A stretch of DNA of 34,432 nt, taken from positions 1 through 34,432 of the forward strand of contig CAAFQR010000173.1 in assembly GCA_900765165.1 (NCBI GenBank), read 5' to 3'. Every line of letters begins with the position of its first letter. The first letter of the stretch is position 1. A program made the position numbers and the translations under genes. This stretch comes from Veillonellaceae bacterium (GTDB lineage: Bacteria > Bacillota > Negativicutes > Veillonellales > Veillonellaceae). The notes below the pieces were generated by a model. It searched no databases. It was not told the origin of the DNA and saw nothing but the letters and a program-made list of their open reading frames with translations. Shown here in pieces: positions 1 through 8,312 of this stretch.

Positions 1-655
1 CCGCAACATGTGCAGTAGTTGCGGCGACATTGCTACCGATTCCATTTTCATCAGTGTTGCACATCCTTTACACTTTGTTAAACGCAAAAAAAGCGTCAGA
101 ATTAAAACGTTCACTCCTCAACGGAACGTCTCTCCCGACGCCAAACGATTGGCTACTTATATACGTTTCTACATAACACGGTTTCACACGAAGCCCGATT
201 ACACGACGAATGCCGTAACCCCTACTTTATCCGAGCCTTTGCTAGCACAAAAAGCAGTTATCGCAATAACAATTATCTAAGATCTAAATACATTATCATA
301 TTTCATACCAAAATTGTCAAGTATTTAAACCGTTGTATACATTCAACAAATTATGCACCAAAGTTACTTATTAACTATATATCAACAACATTATTATTGT
401 GTTATATACTTTCATCATTTATGAAGAAACTTAGTTACACTAAATACTTTTCACAACCTCTTAATATATAAACAATACATTAGAACACAAAAAAAACAGA
501 CGGCATCATTACGGAATACCCTATAATGATGCCGTCCAGGCCCTTACACTGCTATGCACACGACATGGGAGCCTACGGTTGCCAACATATCGCAACACAC
601 GTTATTAGTGATACAGCCACAAATCGTTCGCTGTGTTCACACGAGTTATCTACAA
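1..655. other. AT-rich intergenic region at the left edge
   Basis: No convincing complete gene is visible. An open frame at 8-280 on the plus strand lacks a ribosome-binding site and resembles nothing I know. On the minus strand, bases 1 to about 40 are open and contain several ATG codons, so the 5' end of a leftward gene that leaves the window is possible, but no start has a well-spaced Shine-Dalgarno. Bases 260-490 are very AT-rich. The only clear signal is the minus-strand terminator at 489-535. Confidence 0.5.
489..535 (-). terminator. Rho-independent terminator of gdhA
   Basis: A perfect 12-bp stem (arms 500-511 and 524-535, sequence ACGGCATCATTA and its complement) with a 12-nt loop is followed on the minus strand by a run of eight T (489-496). 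It lies about 120 bp beyond the glutamate dehydrogenase stop codon. Confidence 0.9.
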
Positions 656-1912
656 TCAGCCATTAAAGCCACGAAGCTTACTAGCGGCTACCAAGCGTTT
701 TAACGCTACCATGTATGCTGCCAAGCGCGGATATACTTTGTATTCTTGCTGCATAGCCCATACTTCTTCGAAGCTCTTCTTCATGTTCTGTTCTAAGCGC
801 GTATTAACTTCTTCTTCCGTCCAGTACAAGCCTTCTTTGTTCTGTACCCATTCATAGTAAGACGTTACAACGCCGCCGCCATTTGCCAATACGTCCGGCA
901 AAATGTCTACGCCATGTTCAAATAAGTACAAGTCAGCTTCGTTGGTGGTCGGACCGTTAGCGCCTTCCAACAATACTTTCGCTTTAACGTCTTTCATATT
1001 TTCGCCGTTAATCTGGTTTTCCAAAGCGGCTAAGTATAATACATCTACATCTAATGCCAAGAGAGCACTGTTTTCGATGCGCTGCATACCGGTTTCTTCA
1101 TAGCCTTCCAAGGAACGACCATGGCTGTTAGCATATACGTAAGCTTTTTCTACGTCGATGCCGTTCGGATTGTAAATGGAGCCGTGAACGTCGCCAATAG
1201 CTACGATCTTAGCGCCTTCGCGATGCATGAGCAAGGCACCAACGCTACCTACGTTACCAAAGCCCTGAACCGCTACGACAACGTCAGACATTTTCTTGCC
1301 TTTCTTTTCTAAGTAGCTCTTCAAGGTAAACATACAGCCGCGACCGGTTGCTTCGTTACGACCTAAGGAACCGCCTACTTCTAACGGTTTACCGGTTACA
1401 ACGCCAGGGGACCAAACACCTTTTAAGGTAGAGAATTCATCAACAAACCAAGCCATAATCTGCGGGTTCGTGTTAACATCCGGAGCCGGTACGTCAGTGT
1501 CAACGCCGATAATCGGCGCGATTTTACGAACGAAGCCACGAGTCAAGCGTTCCAATTCGCGAGCGCTTAATTTCTTCGGATCAACCTTGATACCGCCTTT
1601 ACCACCGCCGTACGGCAAGTGTGCGATAGAGTTCTTAATGGTCATCCAAGCTGCCAACGCGCGAACTTCGTTTTCATCAGCGTCCGGATGGAAGCGAATA
1701 CCACCTTTAGATGCGCCCATAATGCTGCTATGCTGCGTACGATAGCCGTTGAAAACTTCAATGTGGCCATCATCCATCTGCACCGGAATCGATACGGTCA
1801 ATTCGCGTTCCGGATGGCGTAAAATTTCATAATCATTACGATCCATGCCAAGTTTCTTAGCTGCTTCATCAAGAGTGTTCAACATATTTTCGTAAGGATT
1901 GTACTTTGTCAT
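656..1912 (-). CDS. gdhA: Glutamate dehydrogenase (Glu/Leu/Phe/Val dehydrogenase family)
   Basis: This 418-residue protein matches the length of the hexameric catabolic RocG/GudB-type enzymes. They interconvert glutamate and 2-oxoglutarate plus ammonia with NAD(P)H in the cytosol. Visible signatures are K-G-G-I-R-F near residue 69, the active-site motif LPYGGGKGG (Lys105), VPAPDVNT near 142, and the Rossmann motif GFGNVG near 220 followed by an acidic residue, which hints at NAD preference (inference). The ATG start is preceded by GAGGTGA at 7-nt spacing. The gene is monocistronic: it has its own terminator at 489-535, and the neighbouring exonuclease transcript ends at 2067-2097. In an amino-acid-fermenting anaerobe it would feed glutamate degradation or ammonia assimilation; the sequence does not say which. 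The family is certain, the direction of flux is not. Confidence 0.95.
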   Translation of the reverse strand: MTKYNPYENMLNTLDEAAKKLGMDRNDYEILRHPERELTVSIPVQMDDGHIEVFNGYRTQHSSIMGASKGGIRFHPDADENEVRALAAWMTIKNSIAHLPYGGGKGGIKVDPKKLSARELERLTRGFVRKIAPIIGVDTDVPAPDVNTNPQIMAWFVDEFSTLKGVWSPGVVTGKPLEVGGSLGRNEATGRGCMFTLKSYLEKKGKKMSDVVVAVQGFGNVGSVGALLMHREGAKIVAIGDVHGSIYNPNGIDVEKAYVYANSHGRSLEGYEETGMQRIENSALLALDVDVLYLAALENQINGENMKDVKAKVLLEGANGPTTNEADLYLFEHGVDILPDVLANGGGVVTSYYEWVQNKEGLYWTEEEVNTRLEQNMKKSFEEVWAMQQEYKVYPRLAAYMVALKRLVAASKLRGFNG

Positions 1913-2234
1913 AATCGTTCACCTCATGTTATATATATTGATAACTAAGCCATACTGCTTTCTTCACCTTCACTATAACATGAGCCAATTATAATGCCTA
2001 CAGTCAATTTCAATTCTCGCATAGGCCTATAATTTTAACTCATAGTTAAAAAGTTCAATATCCATCAAAAAAGACCGGGACTAGATAGCCCCGGTCTACT
2101 GTGAAAATACATCAACTATGACAATTCTATATGAGCCAAAACGGCTATTTTTAGCCAATCTATAGACTATACGCAGATTTTTAACCCAAAGGGACTTATT
2201 TTATCCCGCAACAAATTGTCTATAGACAATAAAC
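1913..2234. other. Intergenic region between xth and gdhA
   Basis: It holds the gdhA leader, the xth terminator (2067-2097) and two perfect dyads: ATAGGCCTAT at 2021-2030, upstream of gdhA, and ATTGTCTATAGACAAT at 2215-2230, just past the xth stop codon. A TATAAT sits on the minus strand near 1990, but no well-spaced -35 box accompanies it, so the gdhA promoter is not firmly placed. No gene is seen. Confidence 0.6.
2067..2097 (-). terminator. Rho-independent terminator of the xth cluster
   Basis: The 8-bp stem AGACCGGG/CCCGGTCT (2072-2079 and 2090-2097) has a 10-nt loop and is followed on the minus strand by a short T run (2067-2072). It ends transcription of the cluster that finishes with exonuclease III. 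Confidence 0.85.
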
Positions 2235-2990
2235 TTACAAGTTAATTTCCAACTCTACTGGACAATGGTCACTACCCATGATATCCGCGTGAATTTTCGC
2301 TTCCACAATCTTATCCGCAATGCGATTAGACACGATGAAGTAGTCAATTCTCCATCCTACGTTCCGTTCTCTGGCCTTGCCCATGTAGGACCACCAGCTA
2401 TACGCATCGGTTTTATCCGGATATAAATAGCGGAACGAATCCGTGAAGCCGGTGCCTAAAAGCTCGGTCATCTTCTGACGTTCATCATCGGTAAAGCCGG
2501 CATTCTTGCGGTTCGTCTTCGGATTCTTCAAGTCGATTTCTTCGTGAGCTACGTTCAAGTCGCCACAGAGGATAACCGGCTTCTTCGCATCAAGACCTAA
2601 CAAATAATCGCGGAAAGCATCTTCCCAGGTCATACGATATTCAAGGCGCGCCAATTCGCGCTGGCTGTTCGGCGTATAGCACGTCACCAAGTAGAAGTTA
2701 TCGTACTCGGCGGTGATAACACGGCCTTCCTGGTCATGCTCTTCAATGCCGATGCCATTCGTCACACTAAGCGGCTTCTGTTTCGTGAACACCGCCGTGC
2801 CGCTGTAGCCTTTTTTCACAGCACTATTCCAATACTGCTCGTAGCCCGGCAATTCCAGCTCAATCTGATGAGGCTGCAGCTTCGTTTCCTGCAAGCAGAA
2901 AATATCCGCATCAAGGGCTTCGAAGCTGTCCATGAACCCTTTGGTCACTGCCGCCCGCAAGCCATTAACGTTCCAAGAGATTAATTTCAT
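2235..2990 (-). CDS. xth: Exodeoxyribonuclease III (AP endonuclease)
   Basis: This 251-residue protein belongs to the exonuclease-endonuclease-phosphatase fold and repairs abasic sites and blocked 3' ends in DNA. Family active-site residues are all visible: Asn7 in SWNVNG, Glu35 in LQETK, Tyr105 in CYTPN, Asp144 and Asn146 in GDLNVAH, and the closing Asp241-His242 in GSDHCPV. The WRIDYF motif near 213 is also typical. The start ATG overlaps the stop of the upstream small membrane-protein gene by four bases (ATGA), so the two are probably translationally coupled. It is the last gene of the cluster and is followed by a terminator. Length and motifs are normal, with no sign of damage. Confidence 0.96.
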   Translation of the reverse strand: MKLISWNVNGLRAAVTKGFMDSFEALDADIFCLQETKLQPHQIELELPGYEQYWNSAVKKGYSGTAVFTKQKPLSVTNGIGIEEHDQEGRVITAEYDNFYLVTCYTPNSQRELARLEYRMTWEDAFRDYLLGLDAKKPVILCGDLNVAHEEIDLKNPKTNRKNAGFTDDERQKMTELLGTGFTDSFRYLYPDKTDAYSWWSYMGKARERNVGWRIDYFIVSNRIADKIVEAKIHADIMGSDHCPVELEINL

Positions 2991-3217
2991 CTATGCTCCT
3001 TATCCGCTTCCGCCGCCGCTTGGGCCTGCTTCTTACGCAAGTCCTCCTTCTGGCGTCGTTCGCGCATCACTTCCAAATAGAACGAAATAAAACACATCAC
3101 CAACAGCGTGCCGTTCAAGGCGCCAATGCCGAAGGTGTACATGTGATACAAAATGTATAAAAACGCGATGAGCGTTAACATTCGCTGTAATCGTTTCACC
3201 GTTACCTCCCGTTTCAA
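2987..3217 (-). CDS. Small two-helix membrane protein of unknown function
   Basis: This 76-residue protein has a basic N-terminus, two hydrophobic segments (about residues 12-30 and 31-49) and a long charged Lys/Arg/Glu/Gln/Ala-rich C-terminal tail (about 50-76) that could form a helix or coiled coil. I do not recognise the family. The evidence that it is real is positional: its ATG overlaps the sulfurtransferase stop by four bases and its stop overlaps the xth start by four bases, an arrangement hard to obtain by chance. It is probably an inner-membrane protein with a cytosolic tail (inference). A link to DNA repair or sulfur transfer is not shown; the overlap may simply reflect compact packing. 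Confidence 0.75.
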   Translation of the reverse strand: MKREVTVKRLQRMLTLIAFLYILYHMYTFGIGALNGTLLVMCFISFYLEVMRERRQKEDLRKKQAQAAAEADKEHR

Positions 3218-4029
3218 CGATCCGTGATTAATTCGGTGCCCGTCGCAATCTGCGCATTCGGATAGCTAATCCAGTCGCTGAAGCTGCCCAAATAGAGCGC
3301 CGGTTTCAGGCCCCATTCGTACATGGCGAGGAGCTCGATAGGCGCCGTAATGCCGGAGCCGCAATACACCACAACGGGGCGACCATCGTCGGCGATAGGC
3401 TGAAATAACCCATCCAACGTAGCTTTGTCCTTCAGCCCGTCCGCAGTGTACGGCGATTCGTAATACAGATTAATAGCTGTGGGCACATGACCGGCCACCG
3501 GGTCCAGCGGTTCCGTTTCGCCGCGATATCGTTCCGGCGCGCGCACGTCCACAAGCACCTTAGAGCGATCCTTTGTGATAGCCAGCACGTCTTCGTGGGT
3601 GAAATAAAAATCCGGGCGCAGCTTTACACTAAGCGTACAACCGGGGCACGCAGGCGTAGCCGTAGTCACCAATTCATGACCTTCTGCCACCCAGCGGCGC
3701 ACACCGCCGGACAGTACATACACCGTATCAAGACCGATGTAGCGGAGCATCCACCACAAGCGACCTACCGTCGACATCCAGTCATCATAGATAACAATAG
3801 GCTTCGTGCCGTCAACGCCAAACTTGCCGAGCTTAGCTGCAAAGGTATCTAAATTCGGCAACGGATGACGACCACCATGTTCCTGGGCCGGCGCCGTCAA
3901 ATCTTCAAGACCTAATACATAAGCCCCTTCAATGTGACCGCGTCCTGCTTCAATAGCACCACGACCGTCGATAACAATATACTCATTCTGATGCGCTGCC
4001 AATTCGGCAGGCGTTATAAATACTTTCAT
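3214..4029 (-). CDS. sseA: Two-domain rhodanese-type sulfurtransferase (mercaptopyruvate type)
   Basis: This 271-residue protein has two rhodanese domains: a non-catalytic N-terminal one (about 5-120, with VIDGRG and VIYDD) and a catalytic C-terminal one (about 145-265, with LVDVRAPERYRG). The active-site loop is C-G-S-G-I-T-A with Cys223. This resembles the CG[ST]GVTA loop of 3-mercaptopyruvate sulfurtransferases rather than the CRKG-type loop of thiosulfate sulfurtransferases. It would move sulfane sulfur from 3-mercaptopyruvate to thiol acceptors or cyanide in the cytosol. The ATG has AGGAGG about 8 nt upstream. The stop overlaps the downstream membrane-protein gene. No clear promoter lies in the 132-bp gap behind it, so it may be read through from the UPF0340 gene. 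Substrate preference is inferred from the loop only. Confidence 0.9.
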   Translation of the reverse strand: MKVFITPAELAAHQNEYIVIDGRGAIEAGRGHIEGAYVLGLEDLTAPAQEHGGRHPLPNLDTFAAKLGKFGVDGTKPIVIYDDWMSTVGRLWWMLRYIGLDTVYVLSGGVRRWVAEGHELVTTATPACPGCTLSVKLRPDFYFTHEDVLAITKDRSKVLVDVRAPERYRGETEPLDPVAGHVPTAINLYYESPYTADGLKDKATLDGLFQPIADDGRPVVVYCGSGITAPIELLAMYEWGLKPALYLGSFSDWISYPNAQIATGTELITDR

Positions 4030-4161
4030 CTCTCTTTGCCTCCTTTTCCCGTATAAGAAAGCCCCTTGCCTATCCTCACTAGCCCAAAGCTAGCCCCGGC
4101 ATAAAGCCGCGCCTAACGGCTACGGCCTACACCGGCTTGTAAGCAACATCCCTATGCTTAC

Positions 4162-4773
4162 TTACATTAAATCTTCATCATACACAGCGCGAACGCCGCC
4201 AATATATTTCGGACGAACACGAGCAGCCGTCAAATGCGCATAGCCAATATTCTTAACGGCTAAGCGAACCGGTACAGCTACTCGCTTCAGATGCATACCG
4301 ATGAAGGTATCCCCAATATCAAGACCGGCATCGGCCTGGATTTCTTCGACCACTACCGGATGAGCGAAGCCCTTATAGGCAGCCATGGCCGTAGCACCGC
4401 CGGCATGAAGCTGCGGTACAGCATTACAAATGGTCGCATTCTGGCGTTTCGCCGTAGCGCGTTCCGTTACAAGGGCACGATTCAAGTGTTCGCAGCACTG
4501 AATGGCTAGCTCTACACCGCGCGCCATGGTAGCGCCGTACAAGGCGGAGAAAATCGCCTTACCGATATCCTCACCGGACTCAGTACCAATCTTAGCACCA
4601 CGCACTTCGCTGGTAGAACAGCCCACCACGAGTAAATCGCCAACGCCAAGCTTAGCGCGGTCCATAAGCTCGTTCGCTGCTGCGATTACATCTTCCTTAA
4701 TCAAATGTAAGTCCTTCTCATCAAGAACTTCCGTACCCTGTGCCGTTTCCGTCATTTCACCGGTATTCGTCAT
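4162..4773 (-). CDS. UPF0340 / TIGR01440 family protein (YwlG-like)
   Basis: This is a 203-residue cytosolic protein of the YwlG family, whose function is not established to my knowledge. Family-like stretches are LLVVGCSTSEVRGAKIG, the segment around CCEHLNRALV, and the C-terminal AHLTAARVRPKYIGG. I chose the ATG at 4773 over two in-frame ATGs further upstream (4782, 4794). It directly follows the stop of the CDF gene (TGATATG) and has GAGG at 9-nt spacing, whereas the earlier ATGs would place the Shine-Dalgarno inside or too close to the start. The gene follows the CDF transporter with no spacing, so the two are certainly cotranscribed. The family assignment is firm; the biochemical role is unknown. 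Confidence 0.88.
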   Translation of the reverse strand: MTNTGEMTETAQGTEVLDEKDLHLIKEDVIAAANELMDRAKLGVGDLLVVGCSTSEVRGAKIGTESGEDIGKAIFSALYGATMARGVELAIQCCEHLNRALVTERATAKRQNATICNAVPQLHAGGATAMAAYKGFAHPVVVEEIQADAGLDIGDTFIGMHLKRVAVPVRLAVKNIGYAHLTAARVRPKYIGGVRAVYDEDLM

Positions 4774-4774
4774 A

Positions 4775-5716
4775 TCAATCATCCTCTTCGTCAAGCAAAT
4801 AATCTTTGGCCATCCAACGCTTCGTCGTCGTAAAGGTGATGGTCACCCACTTTTCATCGGCGCGACCGCCAATGTCATTGTCAATATCATTGCGAATGGC
4901 ATCTAACTCCGCAATCGTCTGATGGGCATAATTCTTAGGAATTAGTATGTCGATTTCAATAATCTTGTACTTGCCGTAAGCCTGCACACTGCTTACGTAA
5001 TCCTTGAATTGATAGCGCGCCATGTAATCGTCCATGATGCGCTGAATTCGTTCGTGAAGCTCCGTCGGCGCCACGCCCACCACCTGCTTAAAGGCCGGCA
5101 CAACGATGCGCAAGGCACTTGGCATCATCTGGATGGACAACGCGATAAGCACCAGCGGGTCCACGTAGCGCGCGTAATGGGCCCACTCCGTTTGCTGTAA
5201 CAGCCACGCAATGCTAAAGCTGATGAGAATCCCACCGGCCAGCACCGCGTCAACGGACCAACTAATGTTATCGAACTTCACCAAATTCGACTTCAACCGC
5301 GCGTTCACGCGATTGACGTACACATAATATAAACCATCGGCTAAGGTGAAGAACAGCGCGTAAAACACGACCGGTCCTACCTTAACCGCATTGCCGGAGC
5401 CCAATAAATCCATGACCCCGGTCATTAAACCGTAAATAACAAACAACAATGTGAAGCCGCCTTCCAACAGCAGCACCAGCGGTTCAAACTGCCAGTAACC
5501 AAATTGAAAGCGTTTACTCGTTTCTCGGGCGATTAACTTCGACGTGATAATCATCATAATCTTGATGATAACCGCAATGAACGAAGCAATTCCGTCCAGC
5601 AGTACAGCCGCCGAACCCGTTAGCACCCCGGTCACAGTCCCACTGACTGCTACGAGGAGCATGAGCAACGCTGATTGGAGCAATAATCGTTGTTCGATCT
5701 GCTTTGTATCTATCAC
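4775..5716 (-). CDS. Divergent cation diffusion facilitator (CDF) family transporter
   Basis: This 313-residue protein has the CDF layout: hydrophobic segments near 12-30, 36-58, 80-102, 112-135, 152-172 and 180-200, then a cytosolic C-terminal domain (about 205-310). The loop RFQFGYWQFEPL (about 69-80) matches the family's GY-x-x-x-EP motif. CDF proteins exchange divalent metals for protons. Here the canonical site is altered: the second helix has D41 but Ser at position 45 instead of Asp, and helix five has S152 and D156 instead of the usual H/D-x-x-x-D. Metal specificity therefore cannot be assigned, and the substrate may be unusual. The start is GTG, with AAGGAGG six to seven bases upstream. 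It heads the cluster with the UPF0340 gene. Its leader has two competing pairings (see 5728-5765). Confidence 0.85.
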   Translation of the reverse strand: MIDTKQIEQRLLLQSALLMLLVAVSGTVTGVLTGSAAVLLDGIASFIAVIIKIMMIITSKLIARETSKRFQFGYWQFEPLVLLLEGGFTLLFVIYGLMTGVMDLLGSGNAVKVGPVVFYALFFTLADGLYYVYVNRVNARLKSNLVKFDNISWSVDAVLAGGILISFSIAWLLQQTEWAHYARYVDPLVLIALSIQMMPSALRIVVPAFKQVVGVAPTELHERIQRIMDDYMARYQFKDYVSSVQAYGKYKIIEIDILIPKNYAHQTIAELDAIRNDIDNDIGGRADEKWVTITFTTTKRWMAKDYLLDEEDD

Positions 5717-5727
5717 AGCGCACCTCC

Positions 5728-5765
5728 TTGGCTGACTTACCCTGACTAGCCCCGCACGGGGCCAA
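5728..5765 (-). promoter_or_regulatory. Candidate translational hairpin in the CDF leader
   Basis: On the minus strand a GC-rich hairpin, GCCCCG/CGGGGC (5749-5762), shares bases with a second possible pairing, TTGGC (5761-5765) with GCCAA (5728-5732), which lies against the AAGGAGG Shine-Dalgarno. The two pairings cannot form together. Mutually exclusive pairing next to a ribosome-binding site is compatible with a small RNA switch. It does not fit the yybP-ykoY or NiCo riboswitch patterns as I know them. Confidence 0.3.
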
Positions 5766-5860
5766 CCATTACCTGCCGAGTGACTCTATTTGTAGTTGTT
5801 ATATTCGCAAAATACGTTCAACCGATTGCTACTAGGCCATGCCTCGTGCCGCTCAAAAGT

Positions 5861-8065
5861 TTACTTATCGTATTCCTCTTTAAGCACATACGCATAGGCC
5901 CGTTTATAGCCCGTGTCGTCCCGTTCAATGTAAACGCCTTGCAATTCCGGCGCAAAGCCCGGAAGCTGGTTGATACCTTCTTCTAAGGCGATGAAATAAT
6001 CCCGCGCCGTCTGCGACCAACGTTCGCCCGGTTGAATACAGATAACCCCCGGCGGATACGGCAGCGCCCCTTCTAAAGCAATGCGACCAACCGCATCACT
6101 TAAGGGCACTAGCTCGCCATGGTTGCGAATAAATTCCGTATTCGCATCTTGCGGCGACATAGCGTATTCCGGCAAGTATTCCTTCTGAAATAACCGTTTC
6201 TGCAATTCGCTTACATTGCGTTCCCGATAAAAATCGTGCATTTCCTGGCACAGCTTCTTAATGGAATAGCCGCGATAGCGATCCACGTACGCTGCATATA
6301 CGCCAGGCAATACAGCCTGCATAGGCGCATTTTCGTCAATCATGCGTTCAAAACGCATAAGCTTAGCGATCAATGCGTCCATCTTAGTATGTGATTCGGC
6401 CGGTGTGAGCAAGAACAATATGGTATTCAAGTCACATTTTTCCGGCACTACCTGATGTTCTCGTAAATAGTTGGCTAAAATCGTAGCCGGGATGCCGAAC
6501 TCTTCATATTCGCCGGTTTCTACATCAATGCCCGGCGTGATGAGCTGGAACTTGCAAGGGTCGATGAAATACTGATCCTTGCCATAGCCCTGGAAGGAGT
6601 GCCATTTCGCATCCGGTTCAAACTGGAAATAGGAAATATCGTCAATCATGATGGACGTTTCGCCATCTTCCCACGGCTTACCATGCACCACCGGCGGCAC
6701 CAACGGCCGCAAATAACGGCAGTTACGAAGCACCGTCTTGCGCGCTTCGATACCGACTTCCAGGCAGTCATGCCACAAGGCAAGACCTGCTTCGCCTTCG
6801 TGAATCTTCGCATTTACATCCAGTGCAGCAAACAGCGGATAGAACGGCGACGTAGACGCATGCATCATGAACGCGTTATTAAAACGCTTCTGATTTACAT
6901 AGCGGTCCTGGCCTTTAATGTGCAAATCCTTCTTGTGAATCTGCGACGTTTGGGAGAACCCGGCCATCTGCTTATGCACCGACTGCGTTACGAAAATCCC
7001 CGGATCTTCCGGCCCTAAATCCAACAAAAGAGGCGAGCAATCCTTCATCATCGGGATGAACTGCTCATAGCCAACCCAAGCCGAATCAAATAATATGTAG
7101 TCACAAAGGTGACCAATCTTATCGATAACCTGACGGGCGTTATAAATCGTCCCGTCATAAGTACCAAGCTGAATAACTGCCAAGCGGACCGGGCGTTTTT
7201 CCTTCGCCTTTTCCGGGTCCACTTCGGCGATGAGGCCACGAATGTAGTCCTCATCGAAGCAATGCTCTAAAATCCCACCGATAGAACCGAAGGGATTACG
7301 AGCGGTTTCCAGGTATACCGGACGTGCACCGGCTTGCACCAGCGCCCCATGGCATACCGATTTATGGTTGTTGCGATCATATAACACGATATCATCGGGA
7401 GCCAACACAGCGTTGAGAACCACCTTGTTGGACATCGATGTACCGTTTAATACAAAATACGTTTTATCGGCATTGAAAACCTGCGCCGCATGCTCTTGCG
7501 CATCCAGTGCATAGCCTTCATGTATCAATAAATCACCGAGCTGTACGTCCGCATTACACAAGTCGCTGCGGAAAATTTCCTCACCGAAGAAATCATAAAA
7601 CGCACGGCCGGCCGGATGTTTACGGAAAAACTGCCCGCCTTGATGACCGGGGCAATTAAATTGCGAGTTACCGGTTTCCACATACCGACGCAAGGTACGG
7701 AAAAACGGCGGCAACGCTCTCATTTCATAGTTCTGAATGGCAGTTTCCAACCGTCGCGCATAGAACTCGTGATCGGCCGGTTCATCATCCATGACGCCAT
7801 ACGCATCGGCTAAGACGCCATCTTCTGCCTTTGCTGCTTCAAAGGGTGTCAGGCCTGCTACCGTTCGAGGCGTTCGCACGAAGAATACGGGGATGCCAAA
7901 GGCACGCACCGGCGAATTGACCAATAAGCCTTTCTCAAAGTCCGCCAACACCACAGCTCCCACATCGGTATAATCCGTGTAATCAGGCCGCACAATCGGG
8001 CGGTCCGTCATCTTCCCCACGATAGCTTCTGCAGCTTCCGTTAACACCACTTTCATTTTGTACAT
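5861..8065 (-). CDS. speC: Ornithine decarboxylase, SpeC/SpeF type (PLP fold I)
   Basis: This 734-residue cytosolic enzyme of the large Orn/Lys/Arg decarboxylase family converts ornithine to putrescine and CO2. The N-terminal wing domain (about 1-110) is followed by the PLP domain with the Schiff-base lysine in SVHKQMAGFSQTSQIHKKD (Lys365), then a long stretch (FNNAFMMHASTSPFYPLFAALDVNAKIHEGE) very like E. coli SpeC. The C-terminal ALPYPPGVICI and LPGFAPELQGVY segments are also SpeC-like. Length equals the family norm. The ATG has AGGAGG at 6 nt. A TATAAT at 8162-8167 gives a probable leader of about 90 nt with two short hairpins. No antiporter (potE) gene adjoins it, so the gene does not resemble the acid-inducible speF-potE operon. 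Lysine decarboxylation is a less likely alternative. Putrescine may end up in peptidoglycan in this group (inference). Confidence 0.93.
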   Translation of the reverse strand: MYKMKVVLTEAAEAIVGKMTDRPIVRPDYTDYTDVGAVVLADFEKGLLVNSPVRAFGIPVFFVRTPRTVAGLTPFEAAKAEDGVLADAYGVMDDEPADHEFYARRLETAIQNYEMRALPPFFRTLRRYVETGNSQFNCPGHQGGQFFRKHPAGRAFYDFFGEEIFRSDLCNADVQLGDLLIHEGYALDAQEHAAQVFNADKTYFVLNGTSMSNKVVLNAVLAPDDIVLYDRNNHKSVCHGALVQAGARPVYLETARNPFGSIGGILEHCFDEDYIRGLIAEVDPEKAKEKRPVRLAVIQLGTYDGTIYNARQVIDKIGHLCDYILFDSAWVGYEQFIPMMKDCSPLLLDLGPEDPGIFVTQSVHKQMAGFSQTSQIHKKDLHIKGQDRYVNQKRFNNAFMMHASTSPFYPLFAALDVNAKIHEGEAGLALWHDCLEVGIEARKTVLRNCRYLRPLVPPVVHGKPWEDGETSIMIDDISYFQFEPDAKWHSFQGYGKDQYFIDPCKFQLITPGIDVETGEYEEFGIPATILANYLREHQVVPEKCDLNTILFLLTPAESHTKMDALIAKLMRFERMIDENAPMQAVLPGVYAAYVDRYRGYSIKKLCQEMHDFYRERNVSELQKRLFQKEYLPEYAMSPQDANTEFIRNHGELVPLSDAVGRIALEGALPYPPGVICIQPGERWSQTARDYFIALEEGINQLPGFAPELQGVYIERDDTGYKRAYAYVLKEEYDK

Positions 8066-8237
8066 ATAAAACCTCCTTGCCGCATTATGCTTTGAATTTT
8101 AGCATCGGCTCCCTTGAACCGAGCCTACCTCATCCTTTGCATGTAATCGGGATTCCTTCTTATTATACCATGCTTTGATAAACGCTACTATCTAAACACA
8201 AGGTAAACTTTAGCTCACAAAATATAAAGTCTGTGAA

Positions 8238-8280
8238 ATAAAAACCCCGACCGCAGGTTTTCCTACCTACGACCGGGGTC
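8238..8280 (-). terminator. Probable terminator downstream of metQ
   Basis: Arms ACCCCG (8244-8249) and CGGGGT (8274-8279) extend inward, with internal mismatches, through CAGGT/ACCTA-type pairing around a short loop. The minus strand continues with a T-rich run (8238-8244). Confidence 0.75.
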
Positions 8281-8312
8281 CCTTAGCTCACTAATTAGCG
8301 AGCCTATATTTC

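Noticed and set aside
8..280. 90-codon open frame at the left edge, plus strand
   Set aside because: No ribosome-binding site, composition unlike the neighbouring genes, and no recognisable domain; the region is more likely spacer or the antisense of a gene leaving the window.
3487..3852. 121-codon plus-strand open frame inside sseA
   Set aside because: Shadow of the sulfurtransferase gene, with no ribosome-binding site and no domain.
8125..8142. Five-codon ORF (Met-Gln-Arg-Met-Arg) in the speC leader as a possible arginine-sensing leader peptide
   Set aside because: Its only Shine-Dalgarno-like sequence (8154-8161) lies at or before the transcription start predicted from the -10 box at 8162-8167, so it would not be fully in the RNA.
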